Assembly (NCBI RefSeq): GCF_002858765.1
Contig: NZ_PJRP01000018.1
Location: forward strand, 18,513-82,512
Direction of reading: 5' to 3'
Length of the DNA: 64,000 nucleotides
Origin: Cupriavidus pauculus
Lineage (GTDB): Bacteria > Pseudomonadota > Gammaproteobacteria > Burkholderiales > Burkholderiaceae
Part shown: positions 16,995 through 26,650 of the stretch, piece by piece
Layout: the number at the start of each line of letters is the position of its first letter
How positions within the stretch are numbered: position 1 is the first letter of the stretch
Notes under the pieces: generated by a model
Databases searched by the model: none
What the model was told of the DNA's origin: nothing
What the model saw: the letters and a program-made list of their open reading frames with translations, nothing else
Program-made: the position numbers and the translations under genes

Positions 16995-19900
16995 GCTCCT
17001 TCAGTCTTTTCTGCCTTGTTTTGGGGGGAGGGATCTTCTTTGCGCGGACCTTCCAGCCAGTCCACCTTGTTCATCTTGCGAAGGATCACGAATTCGTCGC
17101 GATTGCTGCCAACCGTGCCGTAGTAGTTGAAGCCATAGGCCAGCTGCGCATAGCCGCCGATCATGTGCGTGGGTTTGGTCACGGTGCGCGTGACCGAGTT
17201 ATGGATGCCGCCGCGCATGCCGCTGGTTTCCGCGCCTGGCACATTGACGATTTTTTCCTGTGCGTGATACATCAGGCACATGCCCTGGGGCACGCGCTGC
17301 GACACCACCACCCGGGCGGTCAGCGTGCCGTTGACGTTGAACACCTCCACCCAGTCGTTGTCGCGGATGCCGTTGGCCTTGGCCTCGGCTTCCGAGATCC
17401 AGACGTGCGGGCCGCCGCGCGACAGCGTGAGCATGCGCAGGTTGTCCGAATAGGTGGAGTGGATGCCCCACTTCTGGTGCGGCGTGATCCAGTTCAGCAC
17501 CAGTTCCGGGTTGCCGTTCGGCTTGCGGCCCAGCATCGGGCTCACGGTCTTGGTGTCGATGGCCGGCTTGTAGACGCACGCGCCTTCGCCGAAATCCAGC
17601 ATCCAGCGATGGTCCTGGTAGAACTGCTGGCGGCCGGTCAGCGTGCGCCATGGAATCAGTTCGTGGACGTTGGTGTAGCCGGCGTTGTAGCTGACTTCCT
17701 CGGATTCCAGACCGGACCACGTGGGCGCAGAGATGATCTTGCGCGGCTGGGCCTGCACGTCGCGGAAGCGGATCTTGTCGTGCTCGCGGCCCACGGCCAG
17801 GTGCGTATGGTCGCGTCCGGTGATCTTCGACAGCGCGTCCCAGGCCTTGACGGCCACGTGGCCGTTGGTTTCCGGGGCAAAGGTCAGAATCATCTCGGCA
17901 GCGTCGATGGCCGTTTCCAGCCGCGGACGGCCGTAGCTGACGCCCGGCTCGGTCACGGTCTTGGTCAGGTGGCCGATTTCGCGGACTTCGTGCTTCGTAT
18001 CCCAGTTGATGCCCTTGCCACCGTTGCCCATCTTGTCCAGCAGCGGTCCGATCGACGTGAACTTCTTGTAGATGTCGGCGTAGTTGCGTTCCACCACCGT
18101 CATCGACGGCGCGGTCTTGCCCGGGATCAGGTCGCACTCGCCATGCTTCCAGTCCTTTGGCTCGAACGGCTGGCCGAGTTCGCCCGGGGTGTCGTGCAGC
18201 AGCGGCGTGCAGACAAGATCCTCGCGCGTGCCCAGGTACGGGCCGGCAATCTCGGTGAACTTCTTCGCGATGGCCTTGTAGATTTCCCAGTCGGTCTTGC
18301 TTTCCCACAGCGGCTGCACGGCTTCGGACAGCGGGTGGATGAACGGGTGCATGTCCGACGTGTTCAGGTCGTCCTTTTCGTACCAGGTAGCCGTGGGCAG
18401 CACGATGTCGCCGTACAGGCACGTGGTGCTCATGCGGAAGTCGAGTACGGTCAGCAGGTCGAGCTTGCCCTCGGCGGCCGGGCGCACCTTCACTTCGCTC
18501 GGCTTGATGGCGTCGTTCTCGTCGCCGAACACGGCGTTCTGCGTGCCGAGCAGGTACTTGAGGAAATACTCGTGGCCCTTGCCCGAGCTACCCAGGATGT
18601 TCGAGCGCCAGACGAACATGTTGCGCGGGAAGTTGGCCGGATTGTCTGGGTCGTCGCAGGCGAACTGCAGCGCGCCGGACTTGAGCTGTTCGACGGTGTG
18701 CGCGACGGGGTCCTTGCCGGCCGCGCGGGCGTCGGCCACCACGTCCAGCGGGTTGCGCCCAAGCTGCGGCGCCGACGGCAGCCAGCCCATGCGCTCGGAC
18801 TTGGCGTTCAGGTCCAGCAGCGACAGGTTGTCGTAGCGGCTGTGGTCGGCCGTCGGCGCCAGGATTTCGTCGACGCCGAGCTTTTCGTGGCGCCACTGGC
18901 TCGTGTGGTTGTAGAAGAACGACGTGCCGTTCATGTGGCGCGGCGGGCGCGACCAGTCGGAACCAAAGGCCAGCGGCGCCCAGCCGAATTGCGGACGCAG
19001 CTTTTCCTGGCCGACATAGTGGGCCCAGCCGCCACCGCTTTGGCCCACGCAGCCGCACATCATCAGCAGGTTGATGATGCCGCGGTAGATCATGTCGTTG
19101 TGGTACCAGTGGTTCAGCGCCGCGCCGACGATCACCATGCTCTTGCCGTGCGTGCGATCGGCGTTGTCGGCGAACTCGCGTGCCACCTGGATCACGAGAT
19201 GGCGCGGCACGGAGGTGTGCTTTTCCTGCCAGGCCGGCGTGTAAGGCACGTCGTCGTCGAACGAGGCAGCCACGTTGGAGCCGCCCAGGCCCTGGTCGAC
19301 GCCGTAGTTGGCCAGCTGCAGGTCGTAGACGGTGGCCACGCGCACCACGGTGCCGTCGGCCAGCGTCAGCCGGCGCACCGGCACGCGGCGGCGCAGTAGC
19401 GCGTCGTGCTCGCCGCCGAAGTAGGGGAAGCCCACTTCGGCCACTTCATCTTCATGGCCGATCAGCGACAGGCGCGGGTCGATGTCCCGGCCGCTGCCGC
19501 CATCCTTCATTTCCAGGTTCCAGCGGCCCACCTTGGCGCCGTCGTCATGGGCGGCCTCGCCCCAGCGGAAGCCGATGGAGCCGTTCGGCGCCACGATCTC
19601 GCCGGTGGCCTGGTCGATGACCAGCGTCTTCCATTCCGGATGGTTGGCCTGGTCCAGGTTGCCGTCCAGATGGGAGGCACGCAGGAAGTGGTCGGGCACC
19701 AGCGTGCCGTCCTGGTCGCGCAGCAGCACCAGCATCGGCATGTCGGTGTACTGCTTCACATAATCGCGGAAATACGATGACTTGCCGGTGGTGTGGAATT
19801 CCTTCAGCACCACGTGGCCCATGGCCATCGCCAGCGCGGCATCGGTGCCTTGCTTCGGGGCCAGCCAGATGTCGCCGAACTTCACCATTTCGCCGAAATC

Positions 19901-20746
19901 CGATGACACGGCCACGGTCTTGGTGCCCTTGTAGCGAACCTCTGTATAGAAGTGCGCGTCAGGGGTACGCGTCTGCGGCACGTTCGAGCCCCAGACCATC
20001 AGGTAGGTGCTGTTGTACCAGTCGGCCGACTCGGGCACGTCGGTCTGCTCGCCCCAGATCTGCGGGCTGGCGGGCGGCAGATCGCAGTACCAGTCATAGA
20101 ACGACAGGCAGGCACCGCCGATCAGGCTCAGGTAGCGCGCACCGGCCGCGTACGACACCATCGACATGGCCGGAATTGGCGAAAATCCGACGACACGATC
20201 GGGACCGTATTCCTTGACCGTGTAGGCGTTGGCGGCCGCGATCATCTCCGCAGCCGTATCCCAGTCCGCCCGCACGAAGCCGCCCTGGCCGCGCACGCTC
20301 TTGTAGCGCGCGGCCTTTACCGGGTCCTGGCTGATCGATGCCCAGGCGGCGATGGGGTCCATGGTCTTGCGGGCCTCGCGCCACATCTCCATCAGGCGGC
20401 CGCGAATCATCGGATACTTCACGCGCTGCGCCGAGTACACATACCAGCTATAGGACGCGCCGCGCGGGCAGCCTCGCGGCTCGTGGTTGGGCAGGTCGGG
20501 GCGGGTGCGCGGGTAGTCGGTCTGCTGCGTTTCCCAGGTGATCAGGCCATTCTTGACGTACACCTTCCACGAGCACGAGCCCGTGCAGTTCACGCCGTGC
20601 GTCGATCGCACGATCTTGTCGTGCTGCCAACGGCTGCGATAGCTGTTTTCCCATGTGCGGTCTTCGTTGACCACCGCACCATGCCCGTCCGCGTACGTGG
20701 ACTTCACGCGCGACAGGAACTTCAGTCGATCCAGAAAATGAGACAT
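16985..20746 (-). CDS. narG: Respiratory nitrate reductase alpha subunit (molybdoenzyme)
   Basis: The 1253-residue catalytic subunit reduces nitrate to nitrite at a bis-MGD molybdenum centre on the cytoplasmic face. The N-terminus has the FS0 cluster motif with His as first ligand (STHGVNCTGSCSWKVYV) followed by GCPRGASYSWY. The molybdenum-liganding aspartate region is WYNSTYLMVWGSNVPQTRTP. The N-terminus MSHFLDRLKFLSRVKSTYADG lacks a twin-arginine signal, as in NarG-type cytoplasmic enzymes. Length matches NarG (about 1240-1260 residues). It follows narK2 after 40 bp and overlaps narH. Confidence 0.97.
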   Translation of the reverse strand: MSHFLDRLKFLSRVKSTYADGHGAVVNEDRTWENSYRSRWQHDKIVRSTHGVNCTGSCSWKVYVKNGLITWETQQTDYPRTRPDLPNHEPRGCPRGASYSWYVYSAQRVKYPMIRGRLMEMWREARKTMDPIAAWASISQDPVKAARYKSVRGQGGFVRADWDTAAEMIAAANAYTVKEYGPDRVVGFSPIPAMSMVSYAAGARYLSLIGGACLSFYDWYCDLPPASPQIWGEQTDVPESADWYNSTYLMVWGSNVPQTRTPDAHFYTEVRYKGTKTVAVSSDFGEMVKFGDIWLAPKQGTDAALAMAMGHVVLKEFHTTGKSSYFRDYVKQYTDMPMLVLLRDQDGTLVPDHFLRASHLDGNLDQANHPEWKTLVIDQATGEIVAPNGSIGFRWGEAAHDDGAKVGRWNLEMKDGGSGRDIDPRLSLIGHEDEVAEVGFPYFGGEHDALLRRRVPVRRLTLADGTVVRVATVYDLQLANYGVDQGLGGSNVAASFDDDVPYTPAWQEKHTSVPRHLVIQVAREFADNADRTHGKSMVIVGAALNHWYHNDMIYRGIINLLMMCGCVGQSGGGWAHYVGQEKLRPQFGWAPLAFGSDWSRPPRHMNGTSFFYNHTSQWRHEKLGVDEILAPTADHSRYDNLSLLDLNAKSERMGWLPSAPQLGRNPLDVVADARAAGKDPVAHTVEQLKSGALQFACDDPDNPANFPRNMFVWRSNILGSSGKGHEYFLKYLLGTQNAVFGDENDAIKPSEVKVRPAAEGKLDLLTVLDFRMSTTCLYGDIVLPTATWYEKDDLNTSDMHPFIHPLSEAVQPLWESKTDWEIYKAIAKKFTEIAGPYLGTREDLVCTPLLHDTPGELGQPFEPKDWKHGECDLIPGKTAPSMTVVERNYADIYKKFTSIGPLLDKMGNGGKGINWDTKHEVREIGHLTKTVTEPGVSYGRPRLETAIDAAEMILTFAPETNGHVAVKAWDALSKITGRDHTHLAVGREHDKIRFRDVQAQPRKIISAPTWSGLESEEVSYNAGYTNVHELIPWRTLTGRQQFYQDHRWMLDFGEGACVYKPAIDTKTVSPMLGRKPNGNPELVLNWITPHQKWGIHSTYSDNLRMLTLSRGGPHVWISEAEAKANGIRDNDWVEVFNVNGTLTARVVVSQRVPQGMCLMYHAQEKIVNVPGAETSGMRGGIHNSVTRTVTKPTHMIGGYAQLAYGFNYYGTVGSNRDEFVILRKMNKVDWLEGPRKEDPSPQNKAEKTEGAWQ

Positions 20747-20786
20747 TTCTTATGTTCTCCGCTTGCTTTTGTGGGTGATGCCCGCC

Positions 20787-22172
20787 TCAGCAGGGCATGG
20801 GGGCGTTACGGCGTGCGTAGTACCACCAGGTCACGAGTACACAACTCAGATAGAAGACGATGAAGCAGTAGAGCGCGGCGTCGGGCGAGCCAGTCATTTC
20901 GAGCGACGTGCCGAAGCTCTTGGGAATAAAGAAACCGCCATAGGCACCGATCGCGCCAGAGAAGCCCAGCACGGCGGCCGATTCCTTGCCGGCGTCCTGC
21001 AGGGCCTGCCTCTGCGCGGGCTCGCCCTTGCCGGCGGCGTCGCGCTGGCGCTCGGTCAGGAAGATCACCGGGATCATGCGGAACGTGGAGCCGTTGCCGA
21101 CGCCGGTCAGGGCGAACAGCACGATGAACGCGGCCAGGAACGCCTGGAAGTTGCCGGCCTGCCCGTCATGGGGCAGGGCGGACAGCACGGCGAAGACGGC
21201 GGCGATCATGCCGATGAAGGTCCAGAGCGTGACGCGGGCACCGCCGAGCTTGTCCGAGATCCAGCCGCCAACGGGGCGGGTCAGGGCGCCGACCAGCGGC
21301 CCCAGGAAGGCATAGGCCGTGGGGTTGATGCCGGGGAACTGCGACTTGGTCAGCAGCGCCAGGCCGGCCGAGAAGCCGATGAACGAGCCGAACGTGCCGA
21401 TGTAGAGCCAGCACATCAGCCAGTTGTGCTTGCGCTGGAAGATCACGGCCTGCTCCGCGAACGACGCGCGCGCATCGGCAATGTCGTTCATGCCAAACCA
21501 CGCGGCCACCGAAGCCACCACGATGAACGGCACCCAGATGAAGCCGGCGTTCTGCAGCCAGAGGCTTTGCGCGGCGCCGTTGGCCTGGTAGCTCTGCGCG
21601 TCGCCGCCCAGCGCGCCGAACACGGCGACCGACACCACCAGCGGCGTGACGAACTGCACCACGGACACGCCGAGGTTGCCGATGCCGGCATTGAGGCCGG
21701 TGGCCAGGCCCTTCTTCGCCTTCGGGAAGAAGAAGCTGATATTGGCCATCGACGAACTGAAGTTGGCGCCGCCCAGGCCGCACAGCAGGGCCAGGACCAG
21801 CAGCGTCGGGTAGCTGGTGGACGGGTCGCGCAGCGCGAAGCCCATGCCCAGCGCCGGAATCAGCAGCAGCGCGGTGGAGATGGCCGTGAAGCGGCGGCCG
21901 CCGAACACCGGCACCAGGAACGAATAGAAGATGCGCAGCGTGGCGCCGGACAGGGCCGGCAGCGCCGTCAGCCAGAACAGCTGGTTCTTGGTGAACTGGA
22001 AGCCGGCACGGTCAAGGTTGACGGCCACCACGCTCCAGAGCATCCAGACCACGAAGGCCAGCATCAGGGCCGGAATCGAGATCCAGAGGTTGCGGTAGGC
22101 GATGCGTTCGCCCCGGTCGCGCCAGAACGTGGCGTTCTCGGGCTCCCAGCGGGTCAGTACGGTACTGGTCAT
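20787..22172 (-). CDS. narK2: Nitrate/nitrite transporter, NarK2 type
   Basis: The 461-residue major facilitator protein has about twelve helices and the nitrate-signature glycine-rich motifs GGANFSSSMANISFFFPKAKKG and ALTGVGNGSTFRMIP. It resembles E. coli NarK, the nitrate/nitrite antiporter group that exports nitrite during respiration. The long loop ERQRDAAGKGEPAQRQALQ before helix 11 is typical of this group. It lies between narK1 (36 bp upstream) and narG (40 bp downstream). In Paracoccus the two transporters are fused; here they are separate genes. Confidence 0.93.
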   Translation of the reverse strand: MTSTVLTRWEPENATFWRDRGERIAYRNLWISIPALMLAFVVWMLWSVVAVNLDRAGFQFTKNQLFWLTALPALSGATLRIFYSFLVPVFGGRRFTAISTALLLIPALGMGFALRDPSTSYPTLLVLALLCGLGGANFSSSMANISFFFPKAKKGLATGLNAGIGNLGVSVVQFVTPLVVSVAVFGALGGDAQSYQANGAAQSLWLQNAGFIWVPFIVVASVAAWFGMNDIADARASFAEQAVIFQRKHNWLMCWLYIGTFGSFIGFSAGLALLTKSQFPGINPTAYAFLGPLVGALTRPVGGWISDKLGGARVTLWTFIGMIAAVFAVLSALPHDGQAGNFQAFLAAFIVLFALTGVGNGSTFRMIPVIFLTERQRDAAGKGEPAQRQALQDAGKESAAVLGFSGAIGAYGGFFIPKSFGTSLEMTGSPDAALYCFIVFYLSCVLVTWWYYARRNAPMPC

Positions 22173-22208
22173 GATGTGCGAGAGAAGGAAATCGGTGAAA
22201 AAGCGGGG

Positions 22209-23519
22209 TCAGGCAGCCTGCGCGGACTTGTCCAGGACGGCGGACGCCTCGGGCCGGGGCCGGGCGCGCAACTGCTCCGCGCGATGGCTGTAGTGCATCC
22301 AGACCAGGCTCACGCAGACCGTGCCGTACATCAACATGAAGCAGCTGCTGCGGATGCCGGTCAGGTCGGCCAGCGCGCCGAACAGGATCGGCAGGATGAA
22401 GCCGCCCAGGCCGCCAGCCAGGCCCACCACGCCGGACACCGCGCCGATGTTGTGCGTGAAGTCGTTGGAGATGAACTTGAAGACCGAGGCCTTGCCGATG
22501 GCGAAGGCGATACCGACCACGAACATCAGGATCGTGAACACGGTGGGCGTCAGGGCGATATGGAAGCTCTGCGGGCCGCTGACCGTGTGGATCACGAAGT
22601 CGGTCTTCGGGTAGCTCAGCAGGAAGAAGCCCACCCAGCTGACCCACATCACCCACCACGTGGTGCGATGGGCGCCGTAGCGGTCCGAGATCCAGCCGCC
22701 GATCGCGCGCAGCACGCCGCCGGGCAGCGAGAAGCAGGCAGCCAGGAAGGCGGCGGTCTTGATGTCGAAGCCGTACTCGCCGATGTAGTACTTGGTCATC
22801 CACAGCGACAGGCCCACGTAGCCGCCGAACACCACCGAGTAATACTGCGAGTAGCGCCACACGCGCGGGTCGCGCATCACGGCCAGCTGGGCCCGGAAGC
22901 TCGTGGCCGACGTCGCGCGGTGCGCCGGGTTGCTGCGCGAGAACAGGAGGAAGACGATGGCGGTGACCAGCATCGCCACCGAGTAGACCCGGGGCACGAT
23001 TTCCCAGGTGCCGGCGGCCAGGATCAGCGCCGGGGCCACGAACTTGGTCAGCGCGGCGCCCGAGTTACCGGCCCCGAAGATGCCCATCGCCAGCCCCTGG
23101 CGCGAGCGCGGGAACCAGCGTGCCACGTACGGGGTGCCCACCGAGAACGATCCGCCGGCCAGCCCCACGAACAGCCCCAGCACCAGCAGTTGCCACAGCG
23201 TATGGACATAGGAAATCAGCCAGATCGGGATGACCGTCAGCAGCATCAGCACGAAGAACACCATGCGGCCGCCGTAGCGGTCGGTCCAGATGCCCAGCGG
23301 CACGCGGATCAGCGAGCCGCTGAGCACGGGCGTGGCGGCCAGCAGGCCGAATTCCGTGTCGTTGAGGCCGAGTTCGTTCTTGAGCGGGATGCCGAGCACC
23401 GCGAACATCATCCAGACGGCAAAGCAGATGGTGAACGCGAACGTGCTGGACCAGAGGGTGGTCCAGGCGCCAGGCGGCACGGTTTCTGGGGTTTGGGAGG
23501 AAGGGGTGGCGGTTGCCAT
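22209..23519 (-). CDS. narK1: Nitrate transporter, NarK1 type
   Basis: The 436-residue major facilitator protein has twelve predicted helices and the nitrate-signature segments GLAGGSFSVGTPYVARWFP and GVVGLAGGLGGFILP. It belongs to the shorter NarK1 group, thought to import nitrate with protons. That would start nitrate respiration when internal nitrite is still low, before NarK2 antiport takes over. It is the first gene of the nar run; an FNR-type site lies about 220 bp upstream. Confidence 0.93.
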   Translation of the reverse strand: MATATPSSQTPETVPPGAWTTLWSSTFAFTICFAVWMMFAVLGIPLKNELGLNDTEFGLLAATPVLSGSLIRVPLGIWTDRYGGRMVFFVLMLLTVIPIWLISYVHTLWQLLVLGLFVGLAGGSFSVGTPYVARWFPRSRQGLAMGIFGAGNSGAALTKFVAPALILAAGTWEIVPRVYSVAMLVTAIVFLLFSRSNPAHRATSATSFRAQLAVMRDPRVWRYSQYYSVVFGGYVGLSLWMTKYYIGEYGFDIKTAAFLAACFSLPGGVLRAIGGWISDRYGAHRTTWWVMWVSWVGFFLLSYPKTDFVIHTVSGPQSFHIALTPTVFTILMFVVGIAFAIGKASVFKFISNDFTHNIGAVSGVVGLAGGLGGFILPILFGALADLTGIRSSCFMLMYGTVCVSLVWMHYSHRAEQLRARPRPEASAVLDKSAQAA

Positions 23520-23737
23520 GGCCGGGTTCCGGAGTCACTTTGGAGAGTGATGCCAGAGTAGGCCTGCGGGTCTACGCGGAACATTCGCCGGCCGGTTAGC
23601 CGGGAGAGGGCGAGGCTATGCCGAGCGTACTAGTTCTTTCGGCATATGCCCGCCGCAAAGCCGCGCTGGGCAACGGTTGCGGCGGGTATGGCGCCGATGG
23701 CCGGTGTGGCGGCAAATAGGCTTGCCGCGACATCATC

Positions 23738-23751
23738 ATGACCTTGATCAA
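23738..23751 (-). promoter_or_regulatory. Candidate FNR/Dnr-type site upstream of narK1
   Basis: On the minus strand the sequence is TTGAT-CAAG-GTCAT, nine of ten informative bases of TTGAT-N4-GTCAA. It is 219 bp upstream of the narK1 start. A long untranslated leader would be needed, and I see no strong -10 box at the expected distance. Confidence 0.4.
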
Positions 23752-23767
23752 ATCGAGTGCATAAAGC

Positions 23768-23795
23768 AGAAGCGGGTGCCGAAGCACCCGCTTTG
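23768..23795 (-). terminator. Rho-independent terminator of the large orphan gene
   Basis: A 10-bp perfect stem (AAGCGGGTGC at 23770-23779 with GCACCCGCTT at 23784-23793) closes, on the minus strand, a C(TTCG)G tetraloop. It lies 18 bp beyond the stop codon of the minus-strand gene. The following T-rich tract is short and interrupted. Confidence 0.65.
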
Positions 23796-23811
23796 TCATG
23801 GCGTGGGACCG

Positions 23812-26430
23812 CTAGCGAACGAGCCTGGCCGCGCCACGGCTGCCGCACCAGGCTGCCACGCGGCGTCGCGGCCTGCGTACCATGGTGGCGGGCTGACGCT
23901 CGGCGTACAGGCTTTCCGTGAACGGAATCGGCGCACTCATATAGGCGTTGAGCTTGTCGCGCACGAACGACGTGTCGTCGCCCACGCTGGCGATGATGCC
24001 CGTCGTGGCGCCGCCGCCCAGCAGCAGCGTGAAGATGCCGCGATACGGAAAGTCGGCGTAGGCCGGCCCGCTCACATCGAAGGGTTCCGAGCGCTTGAAC
24101 ATGTCTTCAGCGGTGGCGCCCATGGCCCAGTGGAACGCAGCGGGGAATTTCAGCGCGACGATCTTGGGATTGATGTTGTGATAATCCGACCCAATCGCCG
24201 AATCGCCAAAGATGTAGGTGCCGCCTGTGCCCCAGTTCTGCGTGTCGAAGTCGTCGTTGACGGGGTCGGACACCAGCGGCGCGTGGCTGGCCGGAATCTG
24301 CCAGGGCATGATCGGAAACCTGAGGTCGCGGCTCAGCTCGGCGCAGAAGTCGAAGAAGCGCCCCCACTCGTGGGTCCAGTAGCAATAGCCATTGGCATAG
24401 CTGCGGATGGTGAAGTCGTCGGCCTCATAGCGGTCCACGGCCAGGAAGTCGGGCGCGTTGGGGCCCTCGTGGACGCGCATGGCACGGATGAATTCGGCCG
24501 TTGCCCGCGCGTTCTGGACCGGCTCGTCCCCGGACGCATAGATCCATTCCGACGCCCCGACCCCCCACAGGTTGACCTGCCAGCCGAAGGTGACCGCCGG
24601 CGCCACGGTGCGGATCAGCCAGTTGACGGCGGCGATGTAGCCGCGGATGTTCTCCTCGATGTCTTCGGGAATCGCGGCCTGGACATTCCAGTGGTCGAGC
24701 GCCATCCGCAGCGGCTCGCGTACCGGCATGGCGTACCCCGGACCGAATCCGCCTTGCTGGCAGGCCCCGAGGAAATCGGGGTTGATGACATAGCCGGCGG
24801 GCACGGGATGGCTGGCGTCGGTGTGGTCCTTTGCCAGGTTCAGCGAGAGGATCAGGTTGGCCAGGCTGTGGGCCAGCCCCTGCTTGTTCGCCAGTTGCGT
24901 CGGCGTGTCGCCCAGCGACAGGTTGCAGGTATAGGAAACCAGCACCGGCAGCACCTGGTGGCCGCCACCGATCTGCTGCTCGACATCGCGCGCCAGCAGC
25001 ACGGTGGCGGTGGTCTGGTTGTCGGCGGTCAGGTAGGTATTGGCATCGCCGGCGCCATCGAACCCCGCGTACTTGAACACCGACGACGCCCGCGCTGCCA
25101 CGAAGTCGGCAGCGTTGCCCGGTGTCAGGTCGGCGCAGCCCCCGAAGCTCAGGAAGTCAGGAAAGCCCCGCACGTTCAGGTTCGCGCCCTGGGCCACCGC
25201 GATCAGCAGCCGTGACGCGCCGCTGGGCGCCACGCGCAGGTCGTCGGGGGCCTGCACGTGGTAGACCTGACCGTCGAGCAGGAAGTCCGCCACCTCGACC
25301 GTATAGGTTTGGGGCTGCACGGGCACGGCCAGCTCGTACGTGTGCGTGCCCGCCTCGATGCGGATTTCCTGCCGATAGATCATGTTGCCTGCCACCAGCC
25401 GCACTTCCAGCGGGACGCTGACGCTGACGTCCGACGCGATTTCCACCGGCAGCGCGACGAAGCCGCCGGTGTCGACAGCCGTGGCTTGCATGTCGCCGGA
25501 CGAGAACAGCACGTTCTGTACGGTGGCGTCGAGGTCGCGATACTTGGCGGGAAACGTGTACCGGACGTTGTTCAGCGCGTATGGCGCCACGCTGATGTCG
25601 ACGACGCCCGCGCGCGGCAGTCCGCCCAGCGGCATGATGCCGCCCGGCGGCAGCAGAAATTCCGCCAGCAGGTCGCCCGTGTTGCGCACGACCACGCTGA
25701 CGTCGAGTTCCTCGTCAAGCAGTGGCTGGATGCGCTCGATCGCCACATTGAGGCGTGCGTAGTACTGGGCATCCGAATAGCTCACCACCACCGCGCTGGT
25801 GCTGCCCGGCGTGAGCGTGACCGTGGCGGGGTGCACCGCGGCGTCGGCCGCCACCGTGTAGGCGGCATTGGCCAGGGGGTCGACGCTGACCGTGTAGGTG
25901 CCAGTGGGCAGCGCCACCGGCGTGGTGGCGCCGGGTGCCACCGTTTCGACGTGGACCTGCGACCCCTGGGTGAACGTGATGGTCTGTGCCGCAGAGTACA
26001 GTTCGGCGTCTGGCGGGGATCCTGCCTGGACAAACACGGTGCCACGGGTGTCGGGCAGCGCGTCGGCTTCCAGGGCGAAAGACGCCAGACAGGCAGCCGC
26101 TTCGGGGCCGGTCAGATCACCGTTGATGCCGATCTTGATCGTGTCCTCGGCGGCGAACGTGTAGGGCGCCTCGAAGTCGATCGTGGCCTCGACGTCCCAG
26201 GTCGTGCTGTCGATCCTGGCGTTTTCGGTGTGGGTCGTCGTGGCCTGCCAGCGCCAGAGCTGGATATTGAAGTCGGCGGGTTGCACGGCGGCCGGGGACC
26301 GGAATTTGAGGCCCAGGAAATGATCGATGCCGACTGCCGAACCATTGGCATGGCGGATGTTCGCGATCGTGATCACGCCATACCACTGCGATGCCCCGCT
26401 TTCCACCTTGATATCGAAAAGGATTGCCAT
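23812..26430 (-). CDS. Large multidomain protein, possible glycoside hydrolase (function not recognised)
   Basis: I do not recognise this 872-residue protein. Residues 1-115 look like a beta-sandwich with aromatic residues (SQWYGVITIANI, FNIQLWRWQAT) of carbohydrate-binding type. Residues about 120-220 resemble a PEGA-like or Ig-like repeat (LPTGTYTVSVDPLANAAYTV). Further beta-rich segments run to about 430. The last half has the look of a TIM-barrel hydrolase: VFKYAGFDGAG, TFGWQVNLWGVG, an acidic strand end FLAVDRYEADDF near 664, HEWGRF near 687 and FPIMPWQIPASH. No signal peptide is visible. The C-terminus is basic (RRPRRRVAAW). Start is the ATG at 26430; an upstream extension of 13 residues is possible but not domain-like. 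It stands alone, with its own terminator. Confidence 0.75.
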   Translation of the reverse strand: MAILFDIKVESGASQWYGVITIANIRHANGSAVGIDHFLGLKFRSPAAVQPADFNIQLWRWQATTTHTENARIDSTTWDVEATIDFEAPYTFAAEDTIKIGINGDLTGPEAAACLASFALEADALPDTRGTVFVQAGSPPDAELYSAAQTITFTQGSQVHVETVAPGATTPVALPTGTYTVSVDPLANAAYTVAADAAVHPATVTLTPGSTSAVVVSYSDAQYYARLNVAIERIQPLLDEELDVSVVVRNTGDLLAEFLLPPGGIMPLGGLPRAGVVDISVAPYALNNVRYTFPAKYRDLDATVQNVLFSSGDMQATAVDTGGFVALPVEIASDVSVSVPLEVRLVAGNMIYRQEIRIEAGTHTYELAVPVQPQTYTVEVADFLLDGQVYHVQAPDDLRVAPSGASRLLIAVAQGANLNVRGFPDFLSFGGCADLTPGNAADFVAARASSVFKYAGFDGAGDANTYLTADNQTTATVLLARDVEQQIGGGHQVLPVLVSYTCNLSLGDTPTQLANKQGLAHSLANLILSLNLAKDHTDASHPVPAGYVINPDFLGACQQGGFGPGYAMPVREPLRMALDHWNVQAAIPEDIEENIRGYIAAVNWLIRTVAPAVTFGWQVNLWGVGASEWIYASGDEPVQNARATAEFIRAMRVHEGPNAPDFLAVDRYEADDFTIRSYANGYCYWTHEWGRFFDFCAELSRDLRFPIMPWQIPASHAPLVSDPVNDDFDTQNWGTGGTYIFGDSAIGSDYHNINPKIVALKFPAAFHWAMGATAEDMFKRSEPFDVSGPAYADFPYRGIFTLLLGGGATTGIIASVGDDTSFVRDKLNAYMSAPIPFTESLYAERQPATMVRRPRRRVAAWCGSRGAARLVR

Positions 26431-26520
26431 GACTGCTGCCTCCGCACGGTTGTGAACGCCGCGCGCCATGCGCCGGCGTCAGCGCAGAATAGAAGGCAAG
26501 GTATCGGGCTGAGAATGGAT

Positions 26521-26570
26521 TTGCCGCACGGCACGTCCGGTCCCGATGGGTCCGGCGCGGCGTGCGGCAA
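26521..26570. repeat. Inverted repeat upstream of the orphan gene
   Basis: Perfect 10-bp arms, TTGCCGCACG (26521-26530) and CGTGCGGCAA (26561-26570), enclose 30 bp that can pair weakly. It lies between yggX and the orphan gene, both on the minus strand. It could end yggX transcription, but no T-run follows. The rest of 26431-26650 shows nothing I can support. Confidence 0.45.
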
Positions 26571-26650
26571 TGTGTCCCCTGGTGCTGACGATCAGGGAGA
26601 GGCGGGGGTGGCGGAGGCTCGGGCCCGGCGCGTGCGCGGGCCCCGCAGGC

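Noticed and set aside
16988..19399. 803-residue open frame opposite narG
   Set aside because: Antisense shadow of narG with no recognisable motif.
20763..23561. 932-residue open frame opposite narK1 and narK2
   Set aside because: Its His/Gln/Glu/Arg-rich translation is the antisense image of membrane protein codons; the transporter reading is unambiguous.
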